This document shows, piece after piece, positions 8,963 through 16,506 of a DNA stretch of 51,789 bases. The stretch is from positions 505-52,293 of the forward strand of contig DJYD01000002.1 of assembly GCA_002449955.1 (NCBI GenBank), written 5' to 3'. The translations under genes and the position numbers were made by a program. Position 1 is the stretch's first letter, and every line of letters begins with the position of its first letter. The DNA is from Lachnospiraceae bacterium UBA6987. GTDB lineage: Bacteria > Bacillota > Clostridia > Lachnospirales > Lachnospiraceae. The notes under the pieces are model-generated. The model did no database searches and was not told where the DNA came from. It saw only the letters and a list, made by a program, of their open reading frames with translations.

Positions 8963-9805
8963 ATGGAAGCACAAGAAACCAAACAGGTCAAAGCCTTGGC
9001 GACGAAGATCCGTCTCGGCATCCTTGACGCGATCCATTCCGTGGGGTCCGGCCACATCGGCGGGTCCTTAAGCATTGCCGACGTTCTGGCGGTGCTTTAC
9101 GGAAGAGAAATGCGCTACGATCCGAAGGATCCGAAGTGGGAAGGCCGCGACAAGCTGGTCACCTCCAAAGGACACTGCGGCCCGGCCGTTTATGCGACGC
9201 TCGCCGTCAAAGGCTTCTTCCCCTACGAAGAACTGAAGACCATGAATAAGCCCGGAACCCGTCTGCCGAGCCATACCGACCGCAACAAAACGCCCGGCAT
9301 CGATATGACCACCGGCTCGCTCGGACAGGGCACTTCCCTTGCCGCCGGCATGGCATACGGCGAAAGACTGAAAGGCTCGGACTGCCGCGTGTTCTGCATC
9401 GTCGGCGACGGCGAATCCCAGGAAGGCCAGTGCTGGGAAGCCTTTGAATTCGCTGCGGCGAAGAAGCTTTCCAATCTCGTTGTTCTGCTTGACTGGAACA
9501 AGCGCCAGCTGGATGGCTATCTGGACGACTGCATGCCCATGGGCAGCTTTGAAGACAAGTTCAAGGCTTTCGGTTTTGACACCGTCACCGTGAACGGCAA
9601 CGACGTGGATGCGCTTGCCGAAGCGCTGGAACGCACCCGTAAGGGCGGCGACAAGCCCTATGCCATCGTCATGGATACCGTCAAAGGCGCCGGCATCCCC
9701 GACGTTGAAGCTACCCCCATGAACCACAGCATCCCGGTCGGCGACGAGCAGTATGCGAAATGGACCGCCGAGCTGAATAAGCAGCTGAAAGAACTGGAGG
9801 ACTGA
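8963..9805 (+). CDS. Transketolase, N-terminal (thiamine diphosphate-binding) subunit
   Basis: 280 residues covering the N-terminal half of transketolase, a cytosolic enzyme of the non-oxidative pentose phosphate pathway. SVGSGHIGGSLSIADVLAVLYG and the ThDP/Mg motif GDGESQEGQCWEAFEFA with LLDWN are clear. ATG 8963 has AAGGAGAACATAAT in front. The C-terminal half is a separate gene three bases downstream, as in many Firmicutes and archaea, so the two subunits should assemble. A TACAAT -10-like box lies at 8909-8914, but its -35 is weak. Confidence 0.94.
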   Translation: MEAQETKQVKALATKIRLGILDAIHSVGSGHIGGSLSIADVLAVLYGREMRYDPKDPKWEGRDKLVTSKGHCGPAVYATLAVKGFFPYEELKTMNKPGTRLPSHTDRNKTPGIDMTTGSLGQGTSLAAGMAYGERLKGSDCRVFCIVGDGESQEGQCWEAFEFAAAKKLSNLVVLLDWNKRQLDGYLDDCMPMGSFEDKFKAFGFDTVTVNGNDVDALAEALERTRKGGDKPYAIVMDTVKGAGIPDVEATPMNHSIPVGDEQYAKWTAELNKQLKELED

Positions 9806-9808
9806 GCC

Positions 9809-10780
9809 ATGCCGAACATCGTATACAACGGAGAAATGGATAAACGTCAGGGTAAGAACGTGACCTCCAAGGTCATTCCCGAGCTCATGGAAAAGGATCC
9901 GAAGGTCGTCTATCTTGACGCCGATCTTATGAGCTGCATCGGCACCCTGAACTATGCAAAGACCTCTGACCGCGCGATCGAATGCGGCATTGCCGAAGCC
10001 AATATGATCGGCGTCGCCGCCGGTCTTGCCGCAGAAGGCTTCAAGCCCATCTGCCACAGCTTCGGCATCTTCTCTTCCCGCCGCTGCTTTGACCAGGCCT
10101 TCCTGTCTGCCGGCTACGCGAAGAACGACATCACCATCCTCGGCTCCGACGCCGGCGTTTCCGCCGCGCTAAACGGCGGCACGCACATGCCCTTCGAGGA
10201 TATGGCGCTCTACTCCGCCCTGCCCGGCTCCACCGTCATCGACGTTTCGGACGCCACCTGCCTTGACAGCGTGATCCGTCAGTGCGTGGACCGTCCCGGC
10301 GTGAAGTACATCCGCTTCAGCCGCAAGGACTACGCAAAGATCTACGAAGAAGGCTCCGAACTTCCCATCGGCAAGGCCGTGACCCTTAAGGACGGCTCCG
10401 ACGTCGTCATCTTCGCCTGCGGCCTGATGCTGCATGAAGCGCTGAAAGCGGCTAAGACGCTGGCTGACGACGGCATCGACGCCGCTGTGGTGGACTGCTT
10501 TACCGTAAAGCCCATCGACCGCGAGGCCGTTGCCGCGTTCGCGAAGAAATGCGGCGCCGTGGTCGTCGCGGAGAACCACAACCGTTTCGGCGGCCTCTAT
10601 TCCGCTGTTTCCCAGGTGCTGCTTGAAGAAGCCCCCGTCCCGGCCGGTGTCGTAGCCGTCGAGGACGAATTCGGCGAAGTCGGCCCGCAGAAGTATCTTG
10701 CCGAACGCTTCGGCCTGACCGCGGAACACATCGTCACCGTCTGCAAGGAAGTCATCGCCCGCAAGAAGCTCACAAAATAA
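9809..10780 (+). CDS. Transketolase, C-terminal (pyrimidine-binding) subunit
   Basis: 323 residues with the pyrimidine-binding and C-terminal transketolase domains. DADLMSCIGT, the ECGIAEANMIGVAAGLAAEG segment with the catalytic Glu, and PSTVIDVSDA-like and GSDVVIFACGLMLHEAL segments fit. It forms the working enzyme with the preceding N-terminal subunit, and the genes are three bases apart. Codon use resembles a highly expressed gene. The transcript ends at the strong hairpin at 10801. A 1-deoxyxylulose-5-phosphate synthase is an alternative for single-chain homologues, but the split organisation favours transketolase. Confidence 0.93.
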   Translation: MPNIVYNGEMDKRQGKNVTSKVIPELMEKDPKVVYLDADLMSCIGTLNYAKTSDRAIECGIAEANMIGVAAGLAAEGFKPICHSFGIFSSRRCFDQAFLSAGYAKNDITILGSDAGVSAALNGGTHMPFEDMALYSALPGSTVIDVSDATCLDSVIRQCVDRPGVKYIRFSRKDYAKIYEEGSELPIGKAVTLKDGSDVVIFACGLMLHEALKAAKTLADDGIDAAVVDCFTVKPIDREAVAAFAKKCGAVVVAENHNRFGGLYSAVSQVLLEEAPVPAGVVAVEDEFGEVGPQKYLAERFGLTAEHIVTVCKEVIARKKLTK

Positions 10781-10800
10781 GATTCATTCTTGAAAAATAA

Positions 10801-10837
10801 ACCGGATCCGAAGACATCTTTAATCTTCGGATCCGGT
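10801..10837 (+). terminator. Terminator after the transketolase genes
   Basis: A perfect 14-bp inverted repeat, ACCGGATCCGAAGA and TCTTCGGATCCGGT, with a nine-base loop lies 20 bases after the stop. The T tract after it is interrupted (ATTTGATTGCATTTGTGTTTTT). It may act for both strands. Confidence 0.8.
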
Positions 10838-10902
10838 ATTTGATTGCATTTGTGTTTTTCAAACGACTATGATGCGTATCTGAGCCGCCTGGTCAGGCGC
10901 TT

Positions 10903-11505
10903 TCAAATCCCGTAAACCAGAACGCCCAAAATGGCCGAGACCACGATCAGGCCGATGGGGGAAAGGCCTTTCTTAAGGATCTTCCGTGAGCCGACAGTGA
11001 TGCCGTCTTTAAACAGTCTGCGGGAGCCGAAATAGATAAGAGAAAGGCCTGCAGCAATAAAAAGCGCTGTCAAGTCTACCGTGAAGCCGGTCCCGAAACC
11101 GATGCTGAGCTCTTTGATCAGCATATGGATCCCGACGGAAAGGATGATCCCGATGATGCAGGGCTTAAGGCCGCCGAGAACTGCCCCCACGTACGGGTTA
11201 TCCATAAGTTTTTTCAGCAGGACCATGATCAGGATCGTGATCACAAAAGAAGGCAGAACGACTGCCGTCGTTGCGATGAGCGAGCCGATCACGCCAGCCT
11301 GCGTGCTGCCCACATAAGTGGCCAGATTCACCATGATCGGGCCGGGCGTTGATTCGGAGACCGCAATGATATACGAGAGCATATCCTCGCTGATCCAGCC
11401 GTAATCCAGCACCACGTCACGGATAAGCGGAACCGCCGCATAAGCGCCGCCGAAGGCAAAAAAGCCGACTTTCAGGAAGCCGATGAGGAGTTCGAGAAGA
11501 ATCAT
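10903..11505 (-). CDS. Chromate transporter family protein, half-size subunit B
   Basis: A 200-residue integral membrane protein of the CHR family. FFAFGGAYAAVPLI and SESTPGPIMVNLATYVGS are the family signature, followed by several hydrophobic helices. Short-chain CHR proteins work as pairs, and the partner is the gene just upstream. ATG 11505 overlaps the partner's stop in an ATGA; the longer upstream frame is a shadow inside the partner. Chromate export is the family name, but the natural substrate in an anaerobe may be another oxyanion, which I cannot tell from sequence. Confidence 0.9.
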   Translation of the reverse strand: MILLELLIGFLKVGFFAFGGAYAAVPLIRDVVLDYGWISEDMLSYIIAVSESTPGPIMVNLATYVGSTQAGVIGSLIATTAVVLPSFVITILIMVLLKKLMDNPYVGAVLGGLKPCIIGIILSVGIHMLIKELSIGFGTGFTVDLTALFIAAGLSLIYFGSRRLFKDGITVGSRKILKKGLSPIGLIVVSAILGVLVYGI

Positions 11506-12119
11506 TTCTCTGCCTCCTTCCCAAAGCCCTGCCGTGCCAGAAATACCGCCAGGCTCACAAAGGCTGCAGCCAGCATGAGCACGATCGTGGACAGCTTCAC
11601 CGCCATAAACTCTGCAAGCAGCATGGCCGCGCAGGCGCAGATCATGATGCCCCACTGCAGCAGCAGCTTCGGCATTTTTTTGATCATTTTCACGGCGGCA
11701 TCAACGACCAGGATTCCGACCGCGATCTTGATCCCCCTGAATGCGTTCGCAACCCAGGTAATCTCCAGAAACCTGTCCAGGAAAGCCGAAATCACCAGAA
11801 TAATGATAAACGAAGGCAGCACCACGCCGACCGTTGTCGCCGCAGCGCCGAGGAGACCTCTCTGCTTATATCCCACATAAGTCGCACAGTTGATCGCGAT
11901 CGGCCCGGGCGTCGATTCTGCGATCACCGTGATGTTCATCATCTCATCGTGGGTGATCCATTTTTTCTCTTCGACACAGCTGTGCTCGATGATCGAGATC
12001 ATCGCATATCCGCCGCCGAAGGTAAAAGCCCCGATCTTAAAAAAGGTCAGGAACAGTTCCAGTAATGATGTCGCAGCGCCCTCATTGCGGGCCGGGGCTG
12101 TCTCTTGCCCGCGTATCAT
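11502..12119 (-). CDS. Chromate transporter family protein, half-size subunit A
   Basis: A 205-residue CHR-family membrane protein with FTFGGGYAMISIIE and ESTPGPIAINCATYVGYKQRG, then about five hydrophobic segments. It is the paired half of the next gene (ATGA overlap at 11502-11505). Its own ATG at 12119 overlaps the stop of a 36-codon ORF in another ATGA, and GGAG lies four bases before it, inside that small ORF. The three cistrons are therefore probably translationally coupled. Confidence 0.9.
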   Translation of the reverse strand: MIRGQETAPARNEGAATSLLELFLTFFKIGAFTFGGGYAMISIIEHSCVEEKKWITHDEMMNITVIAESTPGPIAINCATYVGYKQRGLLGAAATTVGVVLPSFIIILVISAFLDRFLEITWVANAFRGIKIAVGILVVDAAVKMIKKMPKLLLQWGIMICACAAMLLAEFMAVKLSTIVLMLAAAFVSLAVFLARQGFGKEAEK

Positions 12120-12226
12120 AAAACTCCGGCTGCTTTCAATACAGCAAGAAACACCGCTGTTCCCACCAGAAACAGCAGAATCGTTCTCAGCACCAGAAAT
12201 TTTTTTCCGCGATCCTTGAATGCCAT
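12116..12226 (-). CDS. 36-residue single-pass membrane peptide coupled to the chromate-type transporter
   Basis: This short ORF begins at ATG 12226 behind CAGGAGGGATCCTT and ends in a TGA that overlaps the transporter ATG. The product starts MAFKDRGKKFLVLRTI: a basic N-terminus, then one hydrophobic segment of about 20 residues (LLFLVGTAVFLAVL), then KAAGVL. A near-consensus ribosome site, a -10 element upstream and the ATGA coupling all argue that it is translated. Function is unknown. It could be a small accessory subunit of the transporter or a leader that couples translation. No family is recognised. Confidence 0.65.
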   Translation of the reverse strand: MAFKDRGKKFLVLRTILLFLVGTAVFLAVLKAAGVL

Positions 12227-12257
12227 AAGGATCCCTCCTGTAAAATGAGATATTCGG

Positions 12258-12266
12258 ATTATATCA
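12258..12266 (-). promoter_or_regulatory. Extended -10 promoter for the chromate-type operon
   Basis: On the minus strand TGATATAAT (TGnTATAAT) lies about 30 bases before the 36-residue ORF. The -35 region is weak, as is common for extended -10 promoters. Confidence 0.55.
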
Positions 12267-12313
12267 CAGTTTTATGGACATTTGGATTCTTTTTCGGTTT
12301 TTCAAAAAAATGC

Positions 12314-12341
12314 TTGCACTTTCCTGAACGTGTGTTATAAT
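12314..12341 (+). promoter_or_regulatory. Promoter of tRNA-Ala
   Basis: TTGCAC (12314-12319) and TATAAT (12336-12341) are 16 bases apart, and the tRNA begins 13 bases after the -10. It diverges from the chromate-type operon promoter. Confidence 0.75.
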
Positions 12342-12353
12342 CACTTGTGCTTC

Positions 12354-12426
12354 GGGGTATTAGCTCAGCTGGGAGAGCGCAAGGTTCGCAATCTTGAGGT
12401 CAGGGGTTCGATCCCCCTATGCTCCA
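12354..12426 (+). tRNA. tRNA-Ala (anticodon CGC)
   Basis: The cloverleaf is complete. Acceptor GGGGTAT pairs with ATGCTCC and includes the G3:U70 wobble that identifies alanine tRNAs. The D-stem is GCTC/GAGC, the anticodon stem is CAAGG/TCTTG around loop TTCGCAA (anticodon CGC), and the T-stem is AGGGG/CCCCT. The discriminator A is at 12426 and CCA is not encoded. Its 3' end is the integration site of the adjacent element, whose integrase gene starts (3' end) 64 bases downstream. Confidence 0.95.
12407..12426 (+). repeat. Attachment site att1 (3' end of tRNA-Ala)
   Basis: TTCGATCCCCCTATGCTCCA, the last 20 bases of the tRNA, recurs exactly at 16775-16794 and 20531-20550, and as its last 17 bases at 16963-16979. 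Direct repeats of a tRNA 3' end beside a tyrosine recombinase are the normal sign of site-specific integration. Confidence 0.85.
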
Positions 12427-12431
12427 CTCCG

Positions 12432-12457
12432 AAAACCGTTGGCCCACAACGGTTTTT
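12432..12457 (+). terminator. Terminator after tRNA-Ala, carried by element A
   Basis: AAAACCGTTG and CAACGGTTTT form a hairpin followed by TTTTT, five bases after the tRNA. Because it lies inside the element, it probably replaces the original tRNA terminator after integration. Every intact att copy in the array is followed by a different hairpin of this kind. Confidence 0.8.
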
Positions 12458-12489
12458 GAGCAAAAAAGGGCCGAGTTACGTGAGTTACG

Positions 12490-13773
12490 TCAGGCTTCAG
12501 AGACAAACGGCAGGAAGTCATGCAGTGCAGAAGCAATCTTCCTGCCGTTTTCGTATTTCGTCTTGTTGTTGAAGTGGTAACAGTTCTCCGTGGTCTGCGC
12601 ACTGGCATGTCCGACCTGGCTCTGGATGAGCGGCATCGGCAGCCGGTGGTCCATCAGTTCGGTCACGACCGTCTTCCGGATCTTATGCAGACTCTTGAAA
12701 TCTACACCTGCCCAACGGCATATCCGCCGCAGACGTGAGGCGAAGGAGCCTTGTGTCATCGGTTCATCTCCTTTATTGGTGAAGATGTATGCGCCGTCCG
12801 GATTGATCTTTCTTGCTGCCAGAATGATCGGCTGCAGAACGTCGGGCGGGATCAGAACACGCCGGTAGGAACCTTTCCCCTTCGTGCCTTCCAGCACCGG
12901 ATGGATATAGCGGTCCCCTTCCTTTTGGCTCGTCAGCCGGCGGCGCACCAGAATCTCCGAATAATCTTCTGAGATATCTTCCCAGCGCAGCGCAAGCAGC
13001 TCGCCGATCCGCAGTCCTGTCCAGAACAGCAGCCGTATTCCGAGATCCACGATATGATCCCACTGCAGCTGTGCGAGAACTTTTTCCGCTTCTTCTTTGG
13101 TATAGACCTGTGTCGCATCATATTCGGGCAGCTGTGATTTCATCGGAGTGAAGAGCCTTCCGTTCCGGCCGATCCCCGAAATAAACGGAGCGATCGGTTC
13201 ATCCACAAGCCCCTCGTCCAGGGCAAAGGTGAATACCCCGTTGATGATCCCGTGCAGATTGGTGAAATCGTGCTTGGTCGGAGCTCTGTCCGCCGCCGTG
13301 ATCTTCATCCATTTCCGGATCTCGATCGGTTTGATCTCACTGATATCTCGGTCGATCCAGTCCGCGTTCTTCAGATATTTCCTGTAGCACCCGTCGTTAC
13401 GGATCGCGGTGGATTCGAGATGTTCCTTCACACGGATCTTATAGGCTCTCCACAGGGGATACAGTTGGCTGAAGGACGGAGCATTCACGTTGGCTGCTTC
13501 TCCCGTTCGCCGGTAATGAGCCTCCAGAATGGCTTCCTCCAGGGCCTTTTTGCTGCGCCGCTTGATGGCGGTCTTTTTTCCTCCTCTCTTCGGGTTCGGT
13601 ACTTTGGCGTACCAGTACCCGTCTTTCTCGTTGTACTTCATCCAGTATTGACTGATGATGTCTTTCGCCTTCTTCAATTCCTCTTTGATTCCGGCGATTC
13701 CGGGGTCAATCATATCATACTTTTCGGCTTCCCGGAATATGCCTGACTCCTGTTTTCGTGATAAATTGGTCAT
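12490..13773 (-). CDS. Site-specific tyrosine recombinase (phage-type integrase)
   Basis: A 427-residue integrase. The N-terminal part (about 40-90) resembles an AP2/arm-binding domain (DGYWYAKVPNPKRGGKKTAIKRR), a SAM-like core-binding domain follows (about 98-195), and the catalytic domain is about 225-415. The catalytic residues are visible: R255 in TGLRIGELLAL, Lys near 298-300, H363 and R366 in LHKIRKT, H389 in VGHAS, and nucleophile Y399 in ENCYHF. It reads towards the tRNA-Ala gene, with its 3' end next to att1, so it is the integrase of element A. It may also serve the neighbouring int-less element. Nothing suggests inactivation. Confidence 0.93.
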   Translation of the reverse strand: MTNLSRKQESGIFREAEKYDMIDPGIAGIKEELKKAKDIISQYWMKYNEKDGYWYAKVPNPKRGGKKTAIKRRSKKALEEAILEAHYRRTGEAANVNAPSFSQLYPLWRAYKIRVKEHLESTAIRNDGCYRKYLKNADWIDRDISEIKPIEIRKWMKITAADRAPTKHDFTNLHGIINGVFTFALDEGLVDEPIAPFISGIGRNGRLFTPMKSQLPEYDATQVYTKEEAEKVLAQLQWDHIVDLGIRLLFWTGLRIGELLALRWEDISEDYSEILVRRRLTSQKEGDRYIHPVLEGTKGKGSYRRVLIPPDVLQPIILAARKINPDGAYIFTNKGDEPMTQGSFASRLRRICRWAGVDFKSLHKIRKTVVTELMDHRLPMPLIQSQVGHASAQTTENCYHFNNKTKYENGRKIASALHDFLPFVSEA

Positions 13774-13840
13774 AGCTCCTCCTTTAGTTTTTTTCGTCTT
13801 TCTCCTTTCATCTGTCTGTGAGTTTTTTATCCGCGGGTCT

Positions 13841-13917
13841 CAGGGTGGCCCTGACAAGGTGTCTTCGGACGATAATCGGCAGATTATCCGTACGAAGGCG
13901 GTGCTTGCTATGACACC
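13841..13917. other. Nested inverted repeats upstream of the integrase gene
   Basis: Within the 260 noncoding bases between the integrase start and arm A there are nested dyads. CAGGG/CCCTG lies at 13841-13853. The pair GGTGTC (13858-13863) and GACACC (13912-13917) encloses GATAATC (13871-13877) and GATTATC (13882-13888). The density of symmetric sites suggests regulator or recombination-factor binding, or a folded leader RNA. The function is not known. The remainder to 14037 is AT-rich and shows no gene. Confidence 0.45.
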
Positions 13918-14037
13918 CGGACCGCGTTTTCCGCCGTTAGTATTAAATAGCTATATAAATATTAATATCTAACCCACTATTCTTTTCTTTAGACGGCATG
14001 ATGGTATATAGGGGAGAGTGTGAGAGGGGGAAGGGCC

Positions 14038-14868
14038 GATGCCATTTTGGCGTCTGTTTTCCCTCGACTGCTGCCGCTTCTTTTTCCTGGTCCGGAACCG
14101 TTTCCTCGGAACCGGGTAACACCTGCCTGTTTTGCGTCATGTTTCGGGGCGTATTTCGGCGGATTTTGGCCAGCAGAGGCTTCTGTGCACCGCTCTCACA
14201 TATTTCCCTGACAAAATCCGTTCTCGGGCAGATTTGCTGTTTTTCGCGCCTTTTGCGATCTGCTTCCGGCAATGCCCGTCCGGGCTTCCTTGCTGCGCTT
14301 GCCGAGATACTTCGGACAGCAGATCAGTTCCGCCCGGAAACTCTGCCTGCAATCGCGCACGCAGCAGCGGCAAACGTGGTTGAACTTCCTCCGGCCTGTT
14401 GCCGGATCGATAAAGAAACTCCAGTACAGCTTGTCTCTTTTGGACATTCTGGGCATGGTATCACCTCCTTTCTTTTTCTGGCTGCAGCATATCGGCACAG
14501 ATTGCTTCTGTGCTTTGCTTCGGCTGAGCATCAGGTTCGTTCCCTGCCCGGGAGTTTCACCCCGGCGTTGCTCCGCTCGTCAGCTCGGCTGCGTCTTCGC
14601 AGAGTCGTATCTTCGCCCGATGTCAGGTATTCAGTTGTCAAGGTGCGGAGGCCTTTTGAGGAGTCCCCTCAAGTGGTAGAGCATCGGAAAGAACAAACCG
14701 TGGTAGTTCCAAAATATTTCTTTTGGCTTTTTCTGCTCCTCTCATATGGGAGAACGTGGAAAGACGGATTTTATAAGGGTCGCCAGGATTTTTTTTGAGA
14801 AAGATTTAGAAAGGCGCAGAAAATCAGCTGAGCAGGCGTTAAAAGTTGAACTAAGTCTGGAATTTTGA
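14038..14868. repeat. Conserved left arm of element A (long direct repeat, copy 1)
   Basis: This stretch aligns with 17129-18068 over nearly its full length, with identity of roughly 85-90% by eye in the aligned parts. It starts at GATGCCATTTTGGCGTC in both copies and ends at GGAATTT. It contains the Cys-rich ORF on the minus strand and, at its right end, the -35 box TTGAAC. Cargo differs completely beyond the end. Apart from the Cys-rich ORF, no gene in it is convincing. Confidence 0.85.
14196..14456 (-). CDS. Short Cys-rich protein of element A (possible zinc-binding)
   Basis: An 86-residue protein starting MPRMSKRDKLYWSFFID, then GRRKFNHVCRCCVRDCRQSF and ELICCPKYLGKRSKE. Six cysteines in two clusters (CxCC, C, CC) suggest a small metal-binding fold. 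I have a general recollection of similar short proteins in clostridial mobile elements, which is not a database result. ATG 14456 is preceded by the near-perfect AGGAGGTGATACC. The copy in element B is frameshifted. A second overlapping frame (13943-14272, TTG start) is also open but weaker. It may be a DNA-binding accessory factor of the element; this is inference. Confidence 0.55.
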   Translation of the reverse strand: MPRMSKRDKLYWSFFIDPATGRRKFNHVCRCCVRDCRQSFRAELICCPKYLGKRSKEARTGIAGSRSQKARKTANLPENGFCQGNM

Positions 14869-14942
14869 TATCGAGCTTTTAGAGGACTTCAGCGTGGCAT
14901 CACAAAAGCTTCTGTGCCGCTGTAAATATGTGGTTATGAATA

Positions 14943-14986
14943 CTAAAAAAAAGAACGGCAGGTCATTTTATGACAAGCCGTTCTTT
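14943..14986 (-). terminator. Terminator of the channel operon
   Basis: On the minus strand AAAGAACGGC and GCCGTTCTTT form the outer stem, with TGTCA/TGACC-like pairing inside, followed by eight Ts. It lies just after the stop of the 141-residue ORF. Confidence 0.85.
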
Positions 14987-15007
14987 AAGGATTATTCTTG
15001 TTTTGTT

Positions 15008-15433
15008 TTATTTTCTTGAAAACGTGAAGATTATTACAAAATGAGCACTTTTGCCACTGTTAGAACCACCGTTTTCTGTTACATCGAGTTCCATCGAGAA
15101 GGTAAAGCCATTTTTAATGTCATCCTCTGTGACTGTATAGGTTTTTGTAACTTCACCAACATCAGGATTTGCATCTGACTCAATGTACTTGGCATGGAAG
15201 GTTAGTGTTTCCCCTGCAGTCACTATGTATTCCCTCCCAGCGTTTTGCCCGTTTATTTCATTGTAATAAGTCCACTCATCACCGATATTAACATCATCTG
15301 TTCTCCGATGAGAAACTTGAACTTTCATTACTCGTTTTGTACCATCGACTGTGAGCGTCAACGAAGCAGATTTCCCGTTAGCTGTTTCAGCTGTAATGGT
15401 AACGTCACCCATAGAAATAGCAGTGAGGTTCAT
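15008..15433 (-). CDS. Unrecognised 141-residue beta-rich protein, element A cargo
   Basis: No full-length family is recognised. The first 30 residues (MNLTAISMGDVTITAETANG, then KSASLTLTV) look like the last two strands of a Big_2-type Ig-like domain, as if the protein begins inside one. The rest is polar and strand-rich (GREYIVTAGETLTFHAKYIES, TKTYTVTEDDIKNGFTFSMEL). There is no signal peptide or membrane segment. GGAGG lies seven bases before the ATG. It follows the K+ channel gene after 20 bases, shares its terminator and is probably cotranscribed. It could regulate or sense for the channel, but nothing in the sequence proves this. Confidence 0.6.
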   Translation of the reverse strand: MNLTAISMGDVTITAETANGKSASLTLTVDGTKRVMKVQVSHRRTDDVNIGDEWTYYNEINGQNAGREYIVTAGETLTFHAKYIESDANPDVGEVTKTYTVTEDDIKNGFTFSMELDVTENGGSNSGKSAHFVIIFTFSRK

Positions 15434-15453
15434 TACATACCTCCATTAATAGA

Positions 15454-16224
15454 CTAACAGGGAGTTTCTGTATCTTGTTCAATAGATGGATTATCATCCA
15501 TTTTTGTGATCTGTGACTTTTCGAGTTCAGTCATATATCCTGCCGTAATAATACCTGCAGGGAGAGCAACGATAGCGATCCCGAAGATGGATGAAATCAT
15601 TGTAATAACTCTACCCAAGGTTGATACTGGGTATATATCTCCATAGCCTACAGTGGTTAGGGATACGGTAGCCCAGTAAATAGCATCAAAGAAGGTCTCA
15701 AAAGAATCAGGTTCAACATTGAAAACAACCAAGGCAGAAACCATAATATACCCTGCAGCCAGAGCACAGACAGCAATCAAGGACTTTTTTGAAGACCGGA
15801 GAACATTACCGATAATTTCAAAGGTCTTAGAGTACCGCATTGTCTTGAAGACACGAAGTACTCGTAAAGCCCTAATCATTCTGAGCACACGAAGAATCTT
15901 GAATCCATTACTGACGATATTCAGAGAAGGCAGTATAGAGACGAGGTCAACGATCGCCATCAAGGTAAAAGGATATTTAATAAACGAACGAACAAACGGC
16001 TGCTTGAATTTATAGTCAGCGGTAATCCATCGAAGAATGTAGTCGGCAATGAAGATATACATAGCCGCCTTGTCCACAATAGTAAAAACAGGATAGTCCT
16101 CCTTAAAAGCAAGTGGAACAAGGCTCAGAACAATAACAACAATCATGAACAAGTCATAAGCAGTGCTTAGCTTGTCCTTGTGGCTTGATTTTTCGATTAT
16201 TTCATAAATTCTCTTACGAGGCAT
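15454..16224 (-). CDS. Voltage-gated potassium channel, element A cargo
   Basis: A 256-residue six-helix channel. S1-S3 lie around 22-40, 52-68 and 83-100. S4 at 109-127 has Lys or Arg at every third position (K109, R112, R115, R118, R121, R124, K127). S5 is near 149-168, and the pore helix with selectivity filter TVGYGD is at 191-196, then S6 near 203-230. The cytoplasmic tail is short. This is a full Kv-type voltage sensor plus K+ pore in the inner membrane. The gene is AT-rich compared with the flanking chromosome, has its own promoter and is followed by a 141-residue partner ORF. A channel as sole cargo of an integrative element is unusual; membrane-depolarising defence is one speculative role. 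Confidence 0.92.
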   Translation of the reverse strand: MPRKRIYEIIEKSSHKDKLSTAYDLFMIVVIVLSLVPLAFKEDYPVFTIVDKAAMYIFIADYILRWITADYKFKQPFVRSFIKYPFTLMAIVDLVSILPSLNIVSNGFKILRVLRMIRALRVLRVFKTMRYSKTFEIIGNVLRSSKKSLIAVCALAAGYIMVSALVVFNVEPDSFETFFDAIYWATVSLTTVGYGDIYPVSTLGRVITMISSIFGIAIVALPAGIITAGYMTELEKSQITKMDDNPSIEQDTETPC

Positions 16225-16422
16225 AATGTTGCCAACTCCTAATGTGTCATGTAAATGCGTTTAGTGGAAGCCTCTGGTGTGCTGACCAGGGGAATCAAGC
16301 TACCATAAGAATAGGGCTGTGCTGACATAGTGCCCTGAACGGGATGACCGGGCCTGCGGTGTACAGCGGCCATTATGCAGAGCAGAAACGGCCATTGTAG
16401 ACCGCCAACTTGCAATAAAAAT

Positions 16423-16451
16423 ATTATAGCGGGTTTTGGTATAGATATCAA
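16423..16451 (-). promoter_or_regulatory. Promoter of the channel operon
   Basis: On the minus strand TTGATA (16451-16446) and TATAAT (16428-16423) are exactly 17 bases apart. Transcription from about 16416 gives a leader of roughly 190 bases before the channel ATG. The leader contains several short inverted segments and a 31-codon open frame without a good ribosome site, and I assign it no function. Confidence 0.75.
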
Positions 16452-16506
16452 GGAATCGCAATACAATTCGTACGATTTGACTTTGGGCTTACGTAAAGCC
16501 CGTTCT

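Noticed and set aside
13943..14272. Minus-strand open frame overlapping the Cys-rich ORF, with a counterpart at 16836-17306
   Set aside because: It has only a TTG start without a ribosome site in arm A, and the two copies end in unrelated sequence. It is kept only as a weak alternative.
13998..14798. Long plus-strand open frame through arm A
   Set aside because: It covers the palindrome-rich arm antisense to the Cys-rich ORF, lacks a ribosome site and is broken into shorter frames in the copy at 17129-18068.
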